Below, piece by piece: positions 44,131 through 54,303 of a DNA stretch of 61,202 nt (positions are counted from its first letter, which is position 1; each line of letters opens with the position of its first letter). This stretch comes from Thermogemmatispora sp. (GTDB taxonomy: Bacteria; Chloroflexota; Ktedonobacteria; Ktedonobacterales; Ktedonobacteraceae). The notes beneath the pieces were generated by a model that saw only the letters and a program-made list of their open reading frames with translations, searched no databases and had not been told where the DNA came from. The stretch is from contig NZ_JADGIA010000005.1 of NCBI RefSeq assembly GCF_019683635.1, forward strand, positions 1 through 61,202. Reading direction: 5' to 3'. A program made the position numbers and the translations under genes.

Positions 44131-45800
44131 GTGCAGCTGATCGCGAGATGGCCCCCGATGTGGTGCTGCGGGCCGAGGGCATCACCAAGATCTACGGTGG
44201 CACGGTGGCCCTTGACAACGTCGACTTCACCGTCTATCGCGGCAAGGTCAACGTCCTGATCGGCGAAAACGGGGCGGGCAAGTCGACCTTAATGAAGATC
44301 ATCGCGGGGGCGGAGACCGCCACCCGTGGTCGCCTGCTTCTGGAAGGACAGCCAGTCCATTTCAAGTCACCGCGCGAGGCGGCCCGCGCTGGCATCGGCA
44401 TCATCTATCAGGAGCTGAACCTCTTTCCCAACCTGAGCGTGGCCGAAAACATCTTTCTCGATCATGAAGCCATGCGTCGCCACGGCTTCCTGGTCGATCG
44501 GCGCCGCCAGCAAGAAGCGGCCAGACGGCTCCTGGAGCGGCTGGAGCAGCCCATTGATCCCCAGGCGTTCGTGGGGAATCTGCGTTTAGGGCAGCAGCAG
44601 ATTGTCGAGATTGCCAAGGCGCTGGCGCGCGACGTGCGCATTCTGATCATGGACGAACCGACCTCGGCCCTGACCACCGCCGAAGTGGAGATCCTCTTTC
44701 GGGTCATCCGTGAGCTGAAGGAGCAGGGGGTCTCGATCATCTATATCTCGCACAAGCTGGAGGAGCTGCTGCGCATTGGCGACTACGTGACGATCCTGCG
44801 CGATAGCCATCGCGTGGCTGAGGCGCCCGTCAGTGAGATCGACGTCAACTGGATCGTGGAGCAGATGATTGGGCGCAGCGTCAGCGACACCTATGTCCAT
44901 CAGGAGCATGCGCTTGGTCAGGAGCTGCTACGGGTCGAGCATCTGAGCCTGCCGCGGCCTGGGGGTGGGCTGCTGCTGGACGATGTTTCATTCCAGGTGC
45001 GTGCTGGTGAGATTGTGGCGCTCTACGGCCTGCTGGGGGCGGGCCGTACCGAACTGCTGGAGTGTCTGATGGGCCTCCATCCAGAAGCCAGTGGCACCCT
45101 CTGGATCGCCGGCCAGCCGGTGCGCGGGCGCACAGTCGGCGAGCGCATCGCCGAGGGGCTGGTGCTCGTGCCCGAGGATCGTCAGCGTGAGGGGCTGGTG
45201 CCGACGCTCTCGGTGGCCCACAACATGGTCCTGGCGAGCCTGCGCCGCTATCTGAGTGGCCTGGCGCTCTCGCGTAAGAAGGAGCTGACGGCGGTCCGTC
45301 GTCTGATCAGTGACCTGGGCATTAAAACCCCCTCGCCGCAGACGTTGATCGAGGCCCTCAGTGGGGGCAATCAGCAGAAAGTTGTCGTGGCCCGGGGGCT
45401 ATTAACGGAGCCGCGGGTTCTCCTCCTGGATGAGCCGACCCGAGGCATTGACATTGGGGCCAAGGCCGATCTGTTCCGCCTGATGAATCGTCTGGCCGGC
45501 GAGGGGCTGGGCATCCTCTTCGTCTCCTCCGAGCTGCGGGAAGTCATGAGCGCCGCTGACCGCATCCTGGTCCTGGCGCGCGGACGCCTGACCGGCGAGT
45601 TTCGCCGTGAGGAAGCCAGCGAAGAGGCGCTGGTGGCCGCTGCCTCGCTGGGTCAGGGGCCAGCCTCTGAGCAGGCAGAAACCGGCGAGTGGGCAGCCGG
45701 TGGCGGGCTGCAGACGGGGACCACGGACGGCAGCCAGGTCGCCACGCCCACCGCCTCGGCCACGAAAGAACGGCGCGATCAGCCGCATCCACACGCCTAG
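44127..45800 (+). CDS. Sugar ABC importer ATP-binding protein (RbsA-like)
   Basis: 557 residues with two fused ABC domains. The first has Walker A GENGAGKST (46-54), signature LRLGQQQIVE and Walker B ILIMDEPTSAL. The second has a degenerate Walker A (LLGAGRTE) but a good LSGGNQQK signature and LLLDEPTRG, the usual asymmetry of the family. A Gly/Thr-rich C-terminal tail (about 515-557) is extra. With the permease and binding protein it forms a complete importer. Confidence 0.96.
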   Translation: MSAADREMAPDVVLRAEGITKIYGGTVALDNVDFTVYRGKVNVLIGENGAGKSTLMKIIAGAETATRGRLLLEGQPVHFKSPREAARAGIGIIYQELNLFPNLSVAENIFLDHEAMRRHGFLVDRRRQQEAARRLLERLEQPIDPQAFVGNLRLGQQQIVEIAKALARDVRILIMDEPTSALTTAEVEILFRVIRELKEQGVSIIYISHKLEELLRIGDYVTILRDSHRVAEAPVSEIDVNWIVEQMIGRSVSDTYVHQEHALGQELLRVEHLSLPRPGGGLLLDDVSFQVRAGEIVALYGLLGAGRTELLECLMGLHPEASGTLWIAGQPVRGRTVGERIAEGLVLVPEDRQREGLVPTLSVAHNMVLASLRRYLSGLALSRKKELTAVRRLISDLGIKTPSPQTLIEALSGGNQQKVVVARGLLTEPRVLLLDEPTRGIDIGAKADLFRLMNRLAGEGLGILFVSSELREVMSAADRILVLARGRLTGEFRREEASEEALVAAASLGQGPASEQAETGEWAAGGGLQTGTTDGSQVATPTASATKERRDQPHPHA

Positions 45801-45812
45801 AAGAGGGAGACC

Positions 45813-46883
45813 ATGCGCAATCCGTCATCGGTGACCAGCCGCGAGCCGGCGGCCCGCCGCAGCTTCACCCTGCAGCGGCGGCAGATTCAGACCTTACTCT
45901 TTCAGTTGCGCGCCTTTGTGGCGCTCATCATCCTGGTGATCATTTTCTCGATGCTCTCGCCCGACTTTCTGACGCTCAACGATCTGACCATTGTGGCCGA
46001 GCATGTCTCGATCAATGCGCTTCTGGCCATTGGGCAGTCGTTTGTCATCCTGACAGCGGGGATCGACCTCTCGGTCGGCTCGATCGTGGGACTCACGGCG
46101 ATGGTGGCCGGCTATTTGATCAGTCAAGGGCTCCCGCTGCCCATGTTTGGCGTGGTGGTCTATTTCAACGTCTGGGTGGTGATCTTGATTGGCCTGCTGG
46201 TGGGGATCGTGCTGGGTCTGGTCAACGGGCTGGTCATCACGCGCCTGAGCGTGGCCCCCTTCATTGCCACCCTGGGCATGCTCTACGCGGCCCGTGGTCT
46301 GGCCTTGCTGACCTCCAATGGGGCGACCTTCCCCGACCTGGGAGGCGATCCCTCGCTGGGCAACACGGGCTTCCCTTTCCTGGGAACGGGGAACGTCCTG
46401 GGGGTGCCAATGCCGATCTGGCTGATGATCCTGTTTGGCGTGGTCGCCTCCTTTGTGGCGAGCCGCACGCCTTTCGGGCGTCAAGTCTATGCCATCGGCG
46501 GCAACGAGCGGGCGGCCCAGCTCTCGGGCATACGGGTTCACCGCGTCAAGCTATTGGTCTATGTGATCTCCGGCTTCTGCGCGGCCATGACGGGCCTGGT
46601 CATTGCCTCGCAGCTGCAGGCGGCCCAGCCGGCGACGGGCGAGAGCTATGAATTGAATGCCATCGCGGCGGTGGTGTTGGGAGGGACCTCGCTCTTCGGT
46701 GGGCGGGGGACGATCCTGGGCAGCATCATCGGCGCGTTTGTGATCGGTGTCCTCAGCGATGGCCTGGTGCTGATCGGCGTCTCCGAGTTCTGGCAGATGG
46801 TCATCAAGGGAGCCGTGATTGTCCTGGCGGTCATCATCGATCAGCTGCAACAGCGATGGCAGAAGCGTGCCGCCCTGGCCTGA
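45813..46883 (+). CDS. Sugar ABC importer permease (RbsC-like)
   Basis: 356 residues with about ten membrane helices and the family segments ILTAGIDLSVGS, NGLVITRLSVAPFIATLG, YAIGGNERAAQLSGI and AVVLGGTSLFGGRGT. The ATG has GAGGGAGA upstream and follows the ATPase by 12 bases. It forms the sugar channel, most likely as a homodimer. Confidence 0.95.
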   Translation: MRNPSSVTSREPAARRSFTLQRRQIQTLLFQLRAFVALIILVIIFSMLSPDFLTLNDLTIVAEHVSINALLAIGQSFVILTAGIDLSVGSIVGLTAMVAGYLISQGLPLPMFGVVVYFNVWVVILIGLLVGIVLGLVNGLVITRLSVAPFIATLGMLYAARGLALLTSNGATFPDLGGDPSLGNTGFPFLGTGNVLGVPMPIWLMILFGVVASFVASRTPFGRQVYAIGGNERAAQLSGIRVHRVKLLVYVISGFCAAMTGLVIASQLQAAQPATGESYELNAIAAVVLGGTSLFGGRGTILGSIIGAFVIGVLSDGLVLIGVSEFWQMVIKGAVIVLAVIIDQLQQRWQKRAALA

Positions 46884-48170
<1,287 letters not shown>

Positions 48171-48190
48171 GCGAGTGAGTGTCTGAAAGG

Positions 48191-48231
48191 GGGGCCGGCA
48201 GCTACTGCCTGTGTGCAGTGGCCTGTCGGCC
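48191..48231. terminator. Terminator hairpin between sugar operon and cobB
   Basis: GGCCGGCAG (48193-48201) pairs with CTGTCGGCC (48223-48231), and TACTGC (48203-48208) pairs with GCAGTG (48215-48220) inside it, giving a near-continuous 15-bp stem with a 6-base loop. CTCTCTTG follows. It can serve both convergent transcripts. Confidence 0.7.
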
Positions 48232-48248
48232 CTCTCTTGCTGAGGAGG

Positions 48249-49652
48249 CTAAGGGACCTGCCGCCAGCGACGAGCGGCGCCTACAAAGCGCCGGGCCGCC
48301 TCGGGATAGCCGCTAAAGGAGAGGTGCAGATAGCTGGCCAGCAGGTTGCCGCGGGCGAAGCCCTCGGGCTGCTGGTGCTGCCCATCGGGCGAGCTGAGCA
48401 TATAGGCGGCCTCCGCGGGGTCCGGCCCCGCATCCAGACGCGAATAGTGGAACTCATGCCCGCGTACCTGGACCCCGGGCGGCAGTAGCAGGCTCTCATG
48501 CTGTGCCCGAGCCAGACGATAGCCGATCCGCAGATCCGTGTAGCTGCCTCCCAGGATGCTCTCGCGCTCGATAACTCCCAGCATAGGGTAGCTTTCGCCG
48601 CTGGCTGTGCGGATGTGGTGACAGAGGTACATCAGCCCTCCACATTCGGCATAGCAGGGTAAGCCTGCCGCCAACAGCTCGGCGAGCTGGCGGCGCAGCC
48701 TTTCGTTGGCGGCCAGGGACGCGGCGTGCTCCTCGGGAAAGCCGCCGCCCAGATAGAGAGCGGAGCAACCCGCTGGTAGCTGGTGATCGCGCAGCGGGCT
48801 GAAAGGCACCAGCTCGGCCCCGGCCTGGCGTAGTAGATCGAGCGTGTCAGGATAGTAGAAGCTGAAAGCTTCATCATAGGCCAGAGCCAGGCGTACCCGC
48901 TCCTCGCCTGGGGCAGTGACTATCTCGGCCTCGGCCTCGCTCGTGGCCAGGGGAGGCGCCTGTCGCGCCAGGGTCAGCACCTGTTCCACATCGCAGGACT
49001 GGCGCAAGAGCGCTAACAGGGCGTTGAGGCGTTCGCCGCTGAGGGCCTGCTCGTTGGCTGGCAGCAAGCCAAGATGGCGCTCGGGCCAGGGGGCCTCGTC
49101 CAGTGCGGGGAACGCTGCCAGCAGAGGCAGACCGGGGGAGGAGGCCAGGGCCTCACGCAGCAGGCGCGCATGTCCAGGACCCGCCACACGATTGGCGATC
49201 ACCCCGACGAGTGCTAGCTGAGGGGCGAACTGCTGGAAGCCCAGCACGACCGCCGCGGCACTGCGCGCCTGGGCCCAGGCGTCCAAGACCAGGATGATGG
49301 GCGTCTGCAGCAGGCGGGCTATCTCCGCAGCGCTGCCGGCATCGCTGTGGGCCTCACGCCCGTCGTAGAGACCCATCATGCCCTCGATAATGGCCAGATC
49401 GGCATCGCGACAGGCCGAGGCGACGATGGCCTCCAGGCGTGCTGGCGGCATCAACCAGGTATCGAGATTGTAGCAGGGCCGTCCGGCGGCCTGGGAGAGA
49501 TGTGAAGCATCTAGATAATCGGGGCCAACCTTAAACGGCTGCACGCGCCAGCCCCGCGCCCGCAACTCGGCGATCAGCAGGTAGCTGATCAAGGTCTTGC
49601 CGACGCCGCTGGCAGTACCGGCGATCAGTAAACGTGGCAGATCGACAGACAT
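48249..49652 (-). CDS. cobB: Cobyrinic acid a,c-diamide synthase
   Basis: 467 residues. CobB/CbiA amidates the a and c side chains of cobyrinic acid in cobalamin synthesis with ATP and glutamine. Walker A GTASGVGKT is at the N-terminus, DYLDASHLS follows, and the C-terminal glutamine amidotransferase domain has the nucleophile Cys in YAECGGLMYL (near 335) and the His in ASYLHLSF. The ATG has GAAGGAGG 7 bases upstream. It stands alone: no other cobalamin gene and no B12 riboswitch box are seen nearby. Confidence 0.94.
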   Translation of the reverse strand: MSVDLPRLLIAGTASGVGKTLISYLLIAELRARGWRVQPFKVGPDYLDASHLSQAAGRPCYNLDTWLMPPARLEAIVASACRDADLAIIEGMMGLYDGREAHSDAGSAAEIARLLQTPIILVLDAWAQARSAAAVVLGFQQFAPQLALVGVIANRVAGPGHARLLREALASSPGLPLLAAFPALDEAPWPERHLGLLPANEQALSGERLNALLALLRQSCDVEQVLTLARQAPPLATSEAEAEIVTAPGEERVRLALAYDEAFSFYYPDTLDLLRQAGAELVPFSPLRDHQLPAGCSALYLGGGFPEEHAASLAANERLRRQLAELLAAGLPCYAECGGLMYLCHHIRTASGESYPMLGVIERESILGGSYTDLRIGYRLARAQHESLLLPPGVQVRGHEFHYSRLDAGPDPAEAAYMLSSPDGQHQQPEGFARGNLLASYLHLSFSGYPEAARRFVGAARRWRQVP

Positions 49653-49957
49653 CGTCAAACCTCCTTCGCTGCGCACACGGGCCGGAGATCGCTCATGGAT
49701 GGACTCAGCCCCGCCAGGGCCTCGGCCCAGCCTGGCCTACCTGTCTGGGACATCTCTGGGACATCCCACAGCCCTCGCCCCGGTTCAGCGTCACTGACGA
49801 CAGCTAATCACCTGCTCTTGTGGCCAGTCAAGCGCGATCCGGCCCTCCTTGCTCACTGGCTCTTGCCGATAGCGCAACCTATCTCAGAATGTAGGAAAAT
49901 ATACCGATACCTGTCACCATCAGCGCTCTGACTCCGTTGTCCTATTACGTGAGAACA
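49653..49957. other. Divergent gap cobB / acyltransferase
   Basis: 305 bases with no gene. TATACC at 49900-49905 is a weak -10 candidate for the acyltransferase. I searched by eye for a cobalamin riboswitch box on the cobB side and did not find one. Confidence 0.35.
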
Positions 49958-51379
49958 ATGGGTGCTTTATCTATGTTGTTGGAAGTGATCGGTCAGTCTC
50001 CTCCCTGGCGCTGGTTACGGGCTGCTGCTGGTTGGCTGCTGCGTCTTCTTCACAACCTGCCGGTGCTACTAGAGAGTGATCTCCGCGGCAATACCATTCC
50101 AGTGCTCGACGGTGTGCGGGCGCTGGCCTGCCTGGCGGTGCTCGTGTTTCACGTCAACTGGACGACCTATCATCAGCATCTCTGGCAGCCGCTGCACTAT
50201 CCGCTGGTGGGTTCTTTATTGCTGGTCGGCAGCACAGGGGTGACTCTCTTCTTTATTCTGTCGGGCTTTCTGCTGTTCCTGCCCTATGTTGGAGCGTTGT
50301 TGAGTGAAGAGCGACCGTGGCCCTCGGGGCGACGCTTCTATCTGCGGCGGGCTTTGCGTATCTGGCCGGCCTACTATGTGTCGCTCTTGATCTTGATCAC
50401 GCTCTGGCAGCCACAATACTGGCAGCCGGCTCACTGGCGCGAGTTACTGCTGTTTGTGACCTTTTTCATGGACTCGACGCCGGAGACCTTTCGCAAGATC
50501 AATGGTCCCTACTGGACGCTGGCCATCGAATGGCAGTTTTATTTGCTGCTGCCCTTGCTGGCGCTGGGGGTCTCGCTGCTGCTCAGACGCCTGCCGCAGC
50601 GTCGGCGTTTTCCATTGATCTGTCTCACGCTGGCTCTGGTCATTGTCTACGCCCTGCTGGTGCGTCACTGGGGTGATTATTACGTCGATCATCCCGAGGC
50701 CAGCCTGCCGCTGGTGCCGCGCACGGTTCTCAACGTGGTCCTCTTCTTTGTCTACGGCATGAGCGGCAAGTTTCTGGAGGACTTTGCCATCGGGATGCTG
50801 ATCGCCGCCTGCTACACCTATGGACGCATGATCCGGCCCGCTGGCGTCTTGATGAGGGGCTTGCGGCGCTGGAGCCTGGTGCTCTGGGGCCTTGGGCTGG
50901 TCCTGTTTGTGGGCATGGCTCTCTGGCACCTCAACCATGATCTGGGAGCCTTTGCCTGGCTGGATGGCCTTTTGCCCCTCTATGATACCCTGAGCGAGTT
51001 TGGCTTTGCCCTGGCCTACGGCTCATGTCTGACCGGCCTGCTCTTCGGGCCATCCTTGCTGCGCTCCATCTTCTCCTGGCGCTACCTGCGCTGGCTCGGC
51101 CTGGTATCCTATAGTCTCTACATCTGGCATCTGCCACTGATCGCCTACTTTAGCGTCCATATCCAGCCGTGGCTCACCGGACTCAATCACTGGTTGATCT
51201 ACGGCTGCTACTGGCTATGGGTCTTGGTGACGGTGCTGCCGCTAGCCTTCCTCTCGTACCTGCTCATCGAGCGCCCTTTTCTCAAGCTCGGTCAGCGCCG
51301 GCTCAGAGGAGGCGGCGGGGGTGGTCAGGTGCTGGCTCCCAGGCAAGGGCAGCAGCTAACCACCTCGCACATGCGTTAG
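49958..51379 (+). CDS. Acyltransferase-3 family membrane protein (OafA-like)
   Basis: 473 residues from this ATG, about ten membrane helices. The family signature LDGVRALACLAVLVFHVNW near the N-terminus holds the catalytic His, and FRKINGPYWTLAIEWQFYLLLP and LRWLGLVSYSLYIWHLPLI follow. Such proteins transfer acetyl or other acyl groups to sugars of surface glycans or lipids. The start is uncertain: in-frame TTG 49937, ATG 49958 and ATG 49973 are all without a clear ribosome site. It is single-gene with a very strong terminator. Confidence 0.88.
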   Translation: MGALSMLLEVIGQSPPWRWLRAAAGWLLRLLHNLPVLLESDLRGNTIPVLDGVRALACLAVLVFHVNWTTYHQHLWQPLHYPLVGSLLLVGSTGVTLFFILSGFLLFLPYVGALLSEERPWPSGRRFYLRRALRIWPAYYVSLLILITLWQPQYWQPAHWRELLLFVTFFMDSTPETFRKINGPYWTLAIEWQFYLLLPLLALGVSLLLRRLPQRRRFPLICLTLALVIVYALLVRHWGDYYVDHPEASLPLVPRTVLNVVLFFVYGMSGKFLEDFAIGMLIAACYTYGRMIRPAGVLMRGLRRWSLVLWGLGLVLFVGMALWHLNHDLGAFAWLDGLLPLYDTLSEFGFALAYGSCLTGLLFGPSLLRSIFSWRYLRWLGLVSYSLYIWHLPLIAYFSVHIQPWLTGLNHWLIYGCYWLWVLVTVLPLAFLSYLLIERPFLKLGQRRLRGGGGGGQVLAPRQGQQLTTSHMR

Positions 51380-51385
51380 AACCAG

Positions 51386-51415
51386 GAAGAGCAGCCAGCC
51401 ATCTGGCTGCTCTTC
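51386..51415 (+). terminator. Perfect 13-bp hairpin terminator
   Basis: GAAGAGCAGCCAG (51386-51398) and its exact complement (51403-51415) with a CCAT loop, starting 6 bases after the acyltransferase stop. The T-run is poor (TCTTCTCG), but the stem is strong. Confidence 0.75.
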
Positions 51416-51520
51416 TCGCTTATCGACACAGCTCGCTCACCGTTCACTGAGCTGGCCAAGGCGGCCAGCCCGCCTGTGGTGGACAGCAAGACGGGCCGGC
51501 GCCTGCTAGCTCGATTTACG

Positions 51521-51550
51521 TTGACACTGATGGGAAGGCAAGATTATAAT
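51521..51550 (+). promoter_or_regulatory. Consensus promoter of citrate synthase
   Basis: TTGACA (51521-51526), 18-base spacer, TATAAT (51545-51550): both hexamers perfect, the strongest promoter seen in the window. Transcription should start near 51557, giving a ~127-base leader with several self-complementary stretches. Confidence 0.85.
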
Positions 51551-51683
51551 ACTTTACACAACCCATATGATTTGTTGTGGCGAAGTAGTCTGCTTCGCTG
51601 TGGAAGCAGCGGTTGCCCGACACGTCGGACGTTGAGCTCCGCCTACTGCTCAAGCGAAGCATACGTCCCCAAAAGGAGCTTCT

Positions 51684-52820
51684 ATGCCTACCACCGAAGG
51701 TCTCGAAGATGTCGTTGCCGCCCATACCCGTATCTGTGATCTGGATGGTCAGCGCGGCAAACTGACATATTACGGTGTCGACGTTCACGACCTGGCCGCT
51801 CATTCCTCGTTCGAAGAAACAGCTTACCTGCTCTGGCATGGGACGCTGCCGACCCGCGCACAGCTAGAGGCCCTCAGTGCGGAACTGCGTGCTAACCGCG
51901 CCTTGCCAGGACGGCTGATCGATCTGATGCGCTTACTGCCTCCCTCGACGCCCCCGATGGATGTTCTCCGAACCGTCGTTTCCGCGCTCTCCACCACCGA
52001 CCCCGATCTCAGTGATCGCTCCCAGGAAGCCAATCTACGGCGAGCAGTGCGCCTGACAGCGCTTCTGCCCTCGATCGTAGCCAGTTGGGATCATATTCGC
52101 AATGGGAGAGAGCCGGTAGCGCCGCTGGAGGATGGGAGCCTGGCGGAGAACTTCCTCTATATGCTCAGGGGGGAGCGGCCCGATTCATATGATGCCCATG
52201 TGCTGGATGTGGCATTGATTCTGCATGCCGACCATGAGCTGAATGCCTCGACCTTCTCGGCTCGCGTGGCAGCAAGCACGCTTGCTGATATGTACGCGGC
52301 AATCACGGCGGCGATAGGCACGCTCTCCGGCCCGCTGCATGGTGGTGCCAATGAGCAGGTGATGCGCATGTTCCAGCGCATCGGTGATGTGAGCCGCGCT
52401 CAGGAGTATATCCGGGGCATGCTGGAGCGCAAGGAGCGCATCATGGGCTTTGGCCACCGCGTCTATCGCACCGAGGACCCGCGCGGCAAGCATATGGATG
52501 CCTTCGCCGTGGAGCTGAGCCGGCGCAAGGGCGACACACGCTGGGTGGAGATGTCGCGCGTCATCGAATCCTATGTCAAAGAGCAGAAGGGCCTGCACGC
52601 CAATGTCGATTTCTACTCGGCGACGGTCTACTACTTGCTGGGCATTCCTGTCGATCTGGACACGCCCGTCTTCGCTTGCAGCCGTGTTGTTGGCTGGACG
52701 GCCCACGTCATGGAGCAGTACGCCAACAACCGCCTGATCCGCCCACGCGGCGAGTACATCGGCCCCAAAGATGTCCCTTATGTACCAATCGAGCAGCGCG
52801 AGCAGGCTCAGGTAAGCTAA
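51684..52820 (+). CDS. gltA: Citrate synthase
   Basis: 378 residues, the short form typical of Gram-positive, archaeal and Chloroflexota citrate/2-methylcitrate synthases. The catalytic His and Asp positions are visible: GPLHGGANE, MGFGHRVYR and NVDFYSATVYY. The HADHELNAS segment is also typical. AAAAGGAG lies 6-7 bases before the ATG. It is preceded by a consensus promoter and a long leader, and no other citric-acid-cycle gene is adjacent. 2-methylcitrate synthase cannot be excluded by eye. Confidence 0.93.
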   Translation: MPTTEGLEDVVAAHTRICDLDGQRGKLTYYGVDVHDLAAHSSFEETAYLLWHGTLPTRAQLEALSAELRANRALPGRLIDLMRLLPPSTPPMDVLRTVVSALSTTDPDLSDRSQEANLRRAVRLTALLPSIVASWDHIRNGREPVAPLEDGSLAENFLYMLRGERPDSYDAHVLDVALILHADHELNASTFSARVAASTLADMYAAITAAIGTLSGPLHGGANEQVMRMFQRIGDVSRAQEYIRGMLERKERIMGFGHRVYRTEDPRGKHMDAFAVELSRRKGDTRWVEMSRVIESYVKEQKGLHANVDFYSATVYYLLGIPVDLDTPVFACSRVVGWTAHVMEQYANNRLIRPRGEYIGPKDVPYVPIEQREQAQVS

Positions 52821-52955
52821 GAGAGCCAGGCAGGCACCAGATATCTGGGTGCTCGCCAATCTACTGCACGCCGCAAGAAGAGTCCACACTGCGGTTCCAT
52901 CGGGAGCAATCGCTAGCAGATTGCTCCCTTTTCTTTTGGGGCGCCGGGCCTGGCC

Positions 52956-52985
52956 TTGACAGAAGCTCTGATCCGCAACTATACT
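52956..52985 (+). promoter_or_regulatory. Promoter of the Rrf2-type regulator
   Basis: TTGACA (52956-52961, perfect), 18-base spacer, TATACT (52980-52985). Transcription is expected to begin near 52992, so translation must start after this point. It is followed by the ribosome site GGGAGGAAGG at 53007-53016. Confidence 0.75.
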
Positions 52986-53022
52986 CATTACGAATAGGCT
53001 ACCACTGGGAGGAAGGGCGACT

Positions 53023-53460
53023 ACGCGAGATACACGCCTGGCCGTTGCTGTCCATATTCTGACCTTGCTCGCTCAGCAAAGCGAGGCAGATCCCCTGACG
53101 TCCGAGCGCATTGCCGGCAGCGTCAATACGAACCCGGTCTTTATTCGCCGCATTCTGGGCCTGCTCAGCCGGGCCGGATTGGTGGCCTCGCAGCCGGGAG
53201 TCGGTGGTGGCTGGCGCTTGCGACGCGATGCCGCCAGCATCAGCTTGCTGGATGTCTATGAGGCCGTCGGAGCTGGCCCCCTGCTGGCTTTGCATCATCG
53301 CATGCCGAATCCCGACTGCCTGATCGGGCGCAATATTCAGCGCACTCTGCTGAACTACTTCGGCGAGGCGGAGGCGGCTTTCAAGCAGGCGCTGGCGCGC
53401 CAGACTATCGCCCAGGTGCTGGAGACCGCTCAGGAAGGGGAGCTGTCGTCGCCGGCCTAG
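53023..53460 (+). CDS. Rrf2-family transcriptional regulator, apparent ACG start
   Basis: 145 residues if translation starts at ACG 53023. That reading begins (M)RDTRLAVAVHILTLLAQ, the usual N-terminus of YwnA-like Rrf2 proteins, and places GGAGGAAGG 6-10 bases upstream. The first ATG/GTG/TTG in frame is TTG 53065, which removes the first helix (131 residues). Further in, SERIAGSVNTNPVFIRRILGLLSRAGLV is the HTH and GVGGGWRL the wing. There is no three-cysteine cluster, so iron-sulfur sensing is unlikely. In Bacillus subtilis ywnA lies next to ywnB, as here. Confidence 0.8.
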   Translation, partial: TRDTRLAVAVHILTLLAQQSEADPLTSERIAGSVNTNPVFIRRILGLLSRAGLVASQPGVGGGWRLRRDAASISLLDVYEAVGAGPLLALHHRMPNPDCLIGRNIQRTLLNYFGEAEAAFKQALARQTIAQVLETAQEGELSSPA

Positions 53461-53488
53461 TGGAGTCCTTTTTTTCGCTTGCATTGAG

Positions 53489-53501
53489 AACTGTCACAGT
53501 T
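53489..53501 (+). promoter_or_regulatory. Perfect inverted repeat upstream of the YwnB-like gene
   Basis: AACTGT-C-ACAGTT, a perfect 6+1+6 inverted repeat, 87 bases before the ATG of the NAD(P)-binding protein. A plausible operator for the adjacent Rrf2 regulator. Confidence 0.55.
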
Positions 53502-53587
53502 ACAGATTGAGTAAGCCAGACCGGCGCCCTGAAGCCCTACGGGAGCGGGCGCAGGGTTCTTCAGCCACTGAAAGGAGCGACCTTTTC

Positions 53588-54235
53588 ATGAAGATCGTCG
53601 TCTTTGGGGCAACAGGTAACATTGGTCAGCGTATCATCCAGGAGGCTCTCAACCGGGGTCACGAAGTCAAAGGGGTGGCGCGTCGCCCCGAGCATTTCAC
53701 TCTGAGTCATCCGCGCCTCAGCTTTGAGGCGGGCAACGTTCTTGACCCTGCCGATGTCGCGCGGCTGGTCCGCGGCTACGACGTGGTGATCAGTGCGGTG
53801 GGGCCGGCGCGTGATCGAGAGGAAGACCCGCGTATGGTCGTGCAGGCGGCTCAGGCTCTCATCGAGGGGCTGAAGCGGGCGGGCGTCAAGCGCTTAGTGG
53901 TAGTGGGCGGCGCTGGCAGTCTGGAAGTGGCGCCCGGTGTGCGCCTGATGGACACGCCTGACTTCCCACCGGGATGGCGTCCCATTGCTTCCGCCGCTGC
54001 CGAGGCTCTGGAGATCTATCGCCAGCAGGGGGCTGATCTCGACTGGACCTACTTCAGTCCGGCGGCCTTTATCGAGCCGGGCCAGCGCACGGGACGCTAT
54101 CGCGTGGGAACCGAGCAGCTGGTAACTAATGAGAAGGGCGAGAGCCGCATCTCAATGGAGGATTACGCGGTGGCGCTGCTCGACGAAGTGGAGCAGCCTC
54201 GCTTTGTGCGCCAGCGCTTCACCGTGGCCTACTAG
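53588..54235 (+). CDS. NAD(P)-dependent oxidoreductase, YwnB/NmrA-like
   Basis: 215 residues of the atypical short-chain dehydrogenase group with the dinucleotide motif GATGNIG (about 8-14) and a VVVGGAGSLEV segment; the catalytic YxxxK is not evident, as is usual for this group. AAAGGAG precedes the ATG; the in-frame extension to 53507 lacks family similarity. Related proteins use NADPH and may sense redox or reduce flavins or quinones. Regulation by the neighbouring Rrf2 protein through the inverted repeat at 53489-53501 is likely. Confidence 0.87.
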   Translation: MKIVVFGATGNIGQRIIQEALNRGHEVKGVARRPEHFTLSHPRLSFEAGNVLDPADVARLVRGYDVVISAVGPARDREEDPRMVVQAAQALIEGLKRAGVKRLVVVGGAGSLEVAPGVRLMDTPDFPPGWRPIASAAAEALEIYRQQGADLDWTYFSPAAFIEPGQRTGRYRVGTEQLVTNEKGESRISMEDYAVALLDEVEQPRFVRQRFTVAY

Positions 54236-54303
54236 CGGCGCAGGTGAGGCCGCAGGGCAGTCTCAGGGCAGCGCGTGGGCTGGGTGCCGATGCTGCTCTC
54301 GCT

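Noticed and set aside
49653..49957. Cobalamin riboswitch before cobB
   Set aside because: No B12-box-like sequence or conserved helix was found on the reverse strand in this gap.
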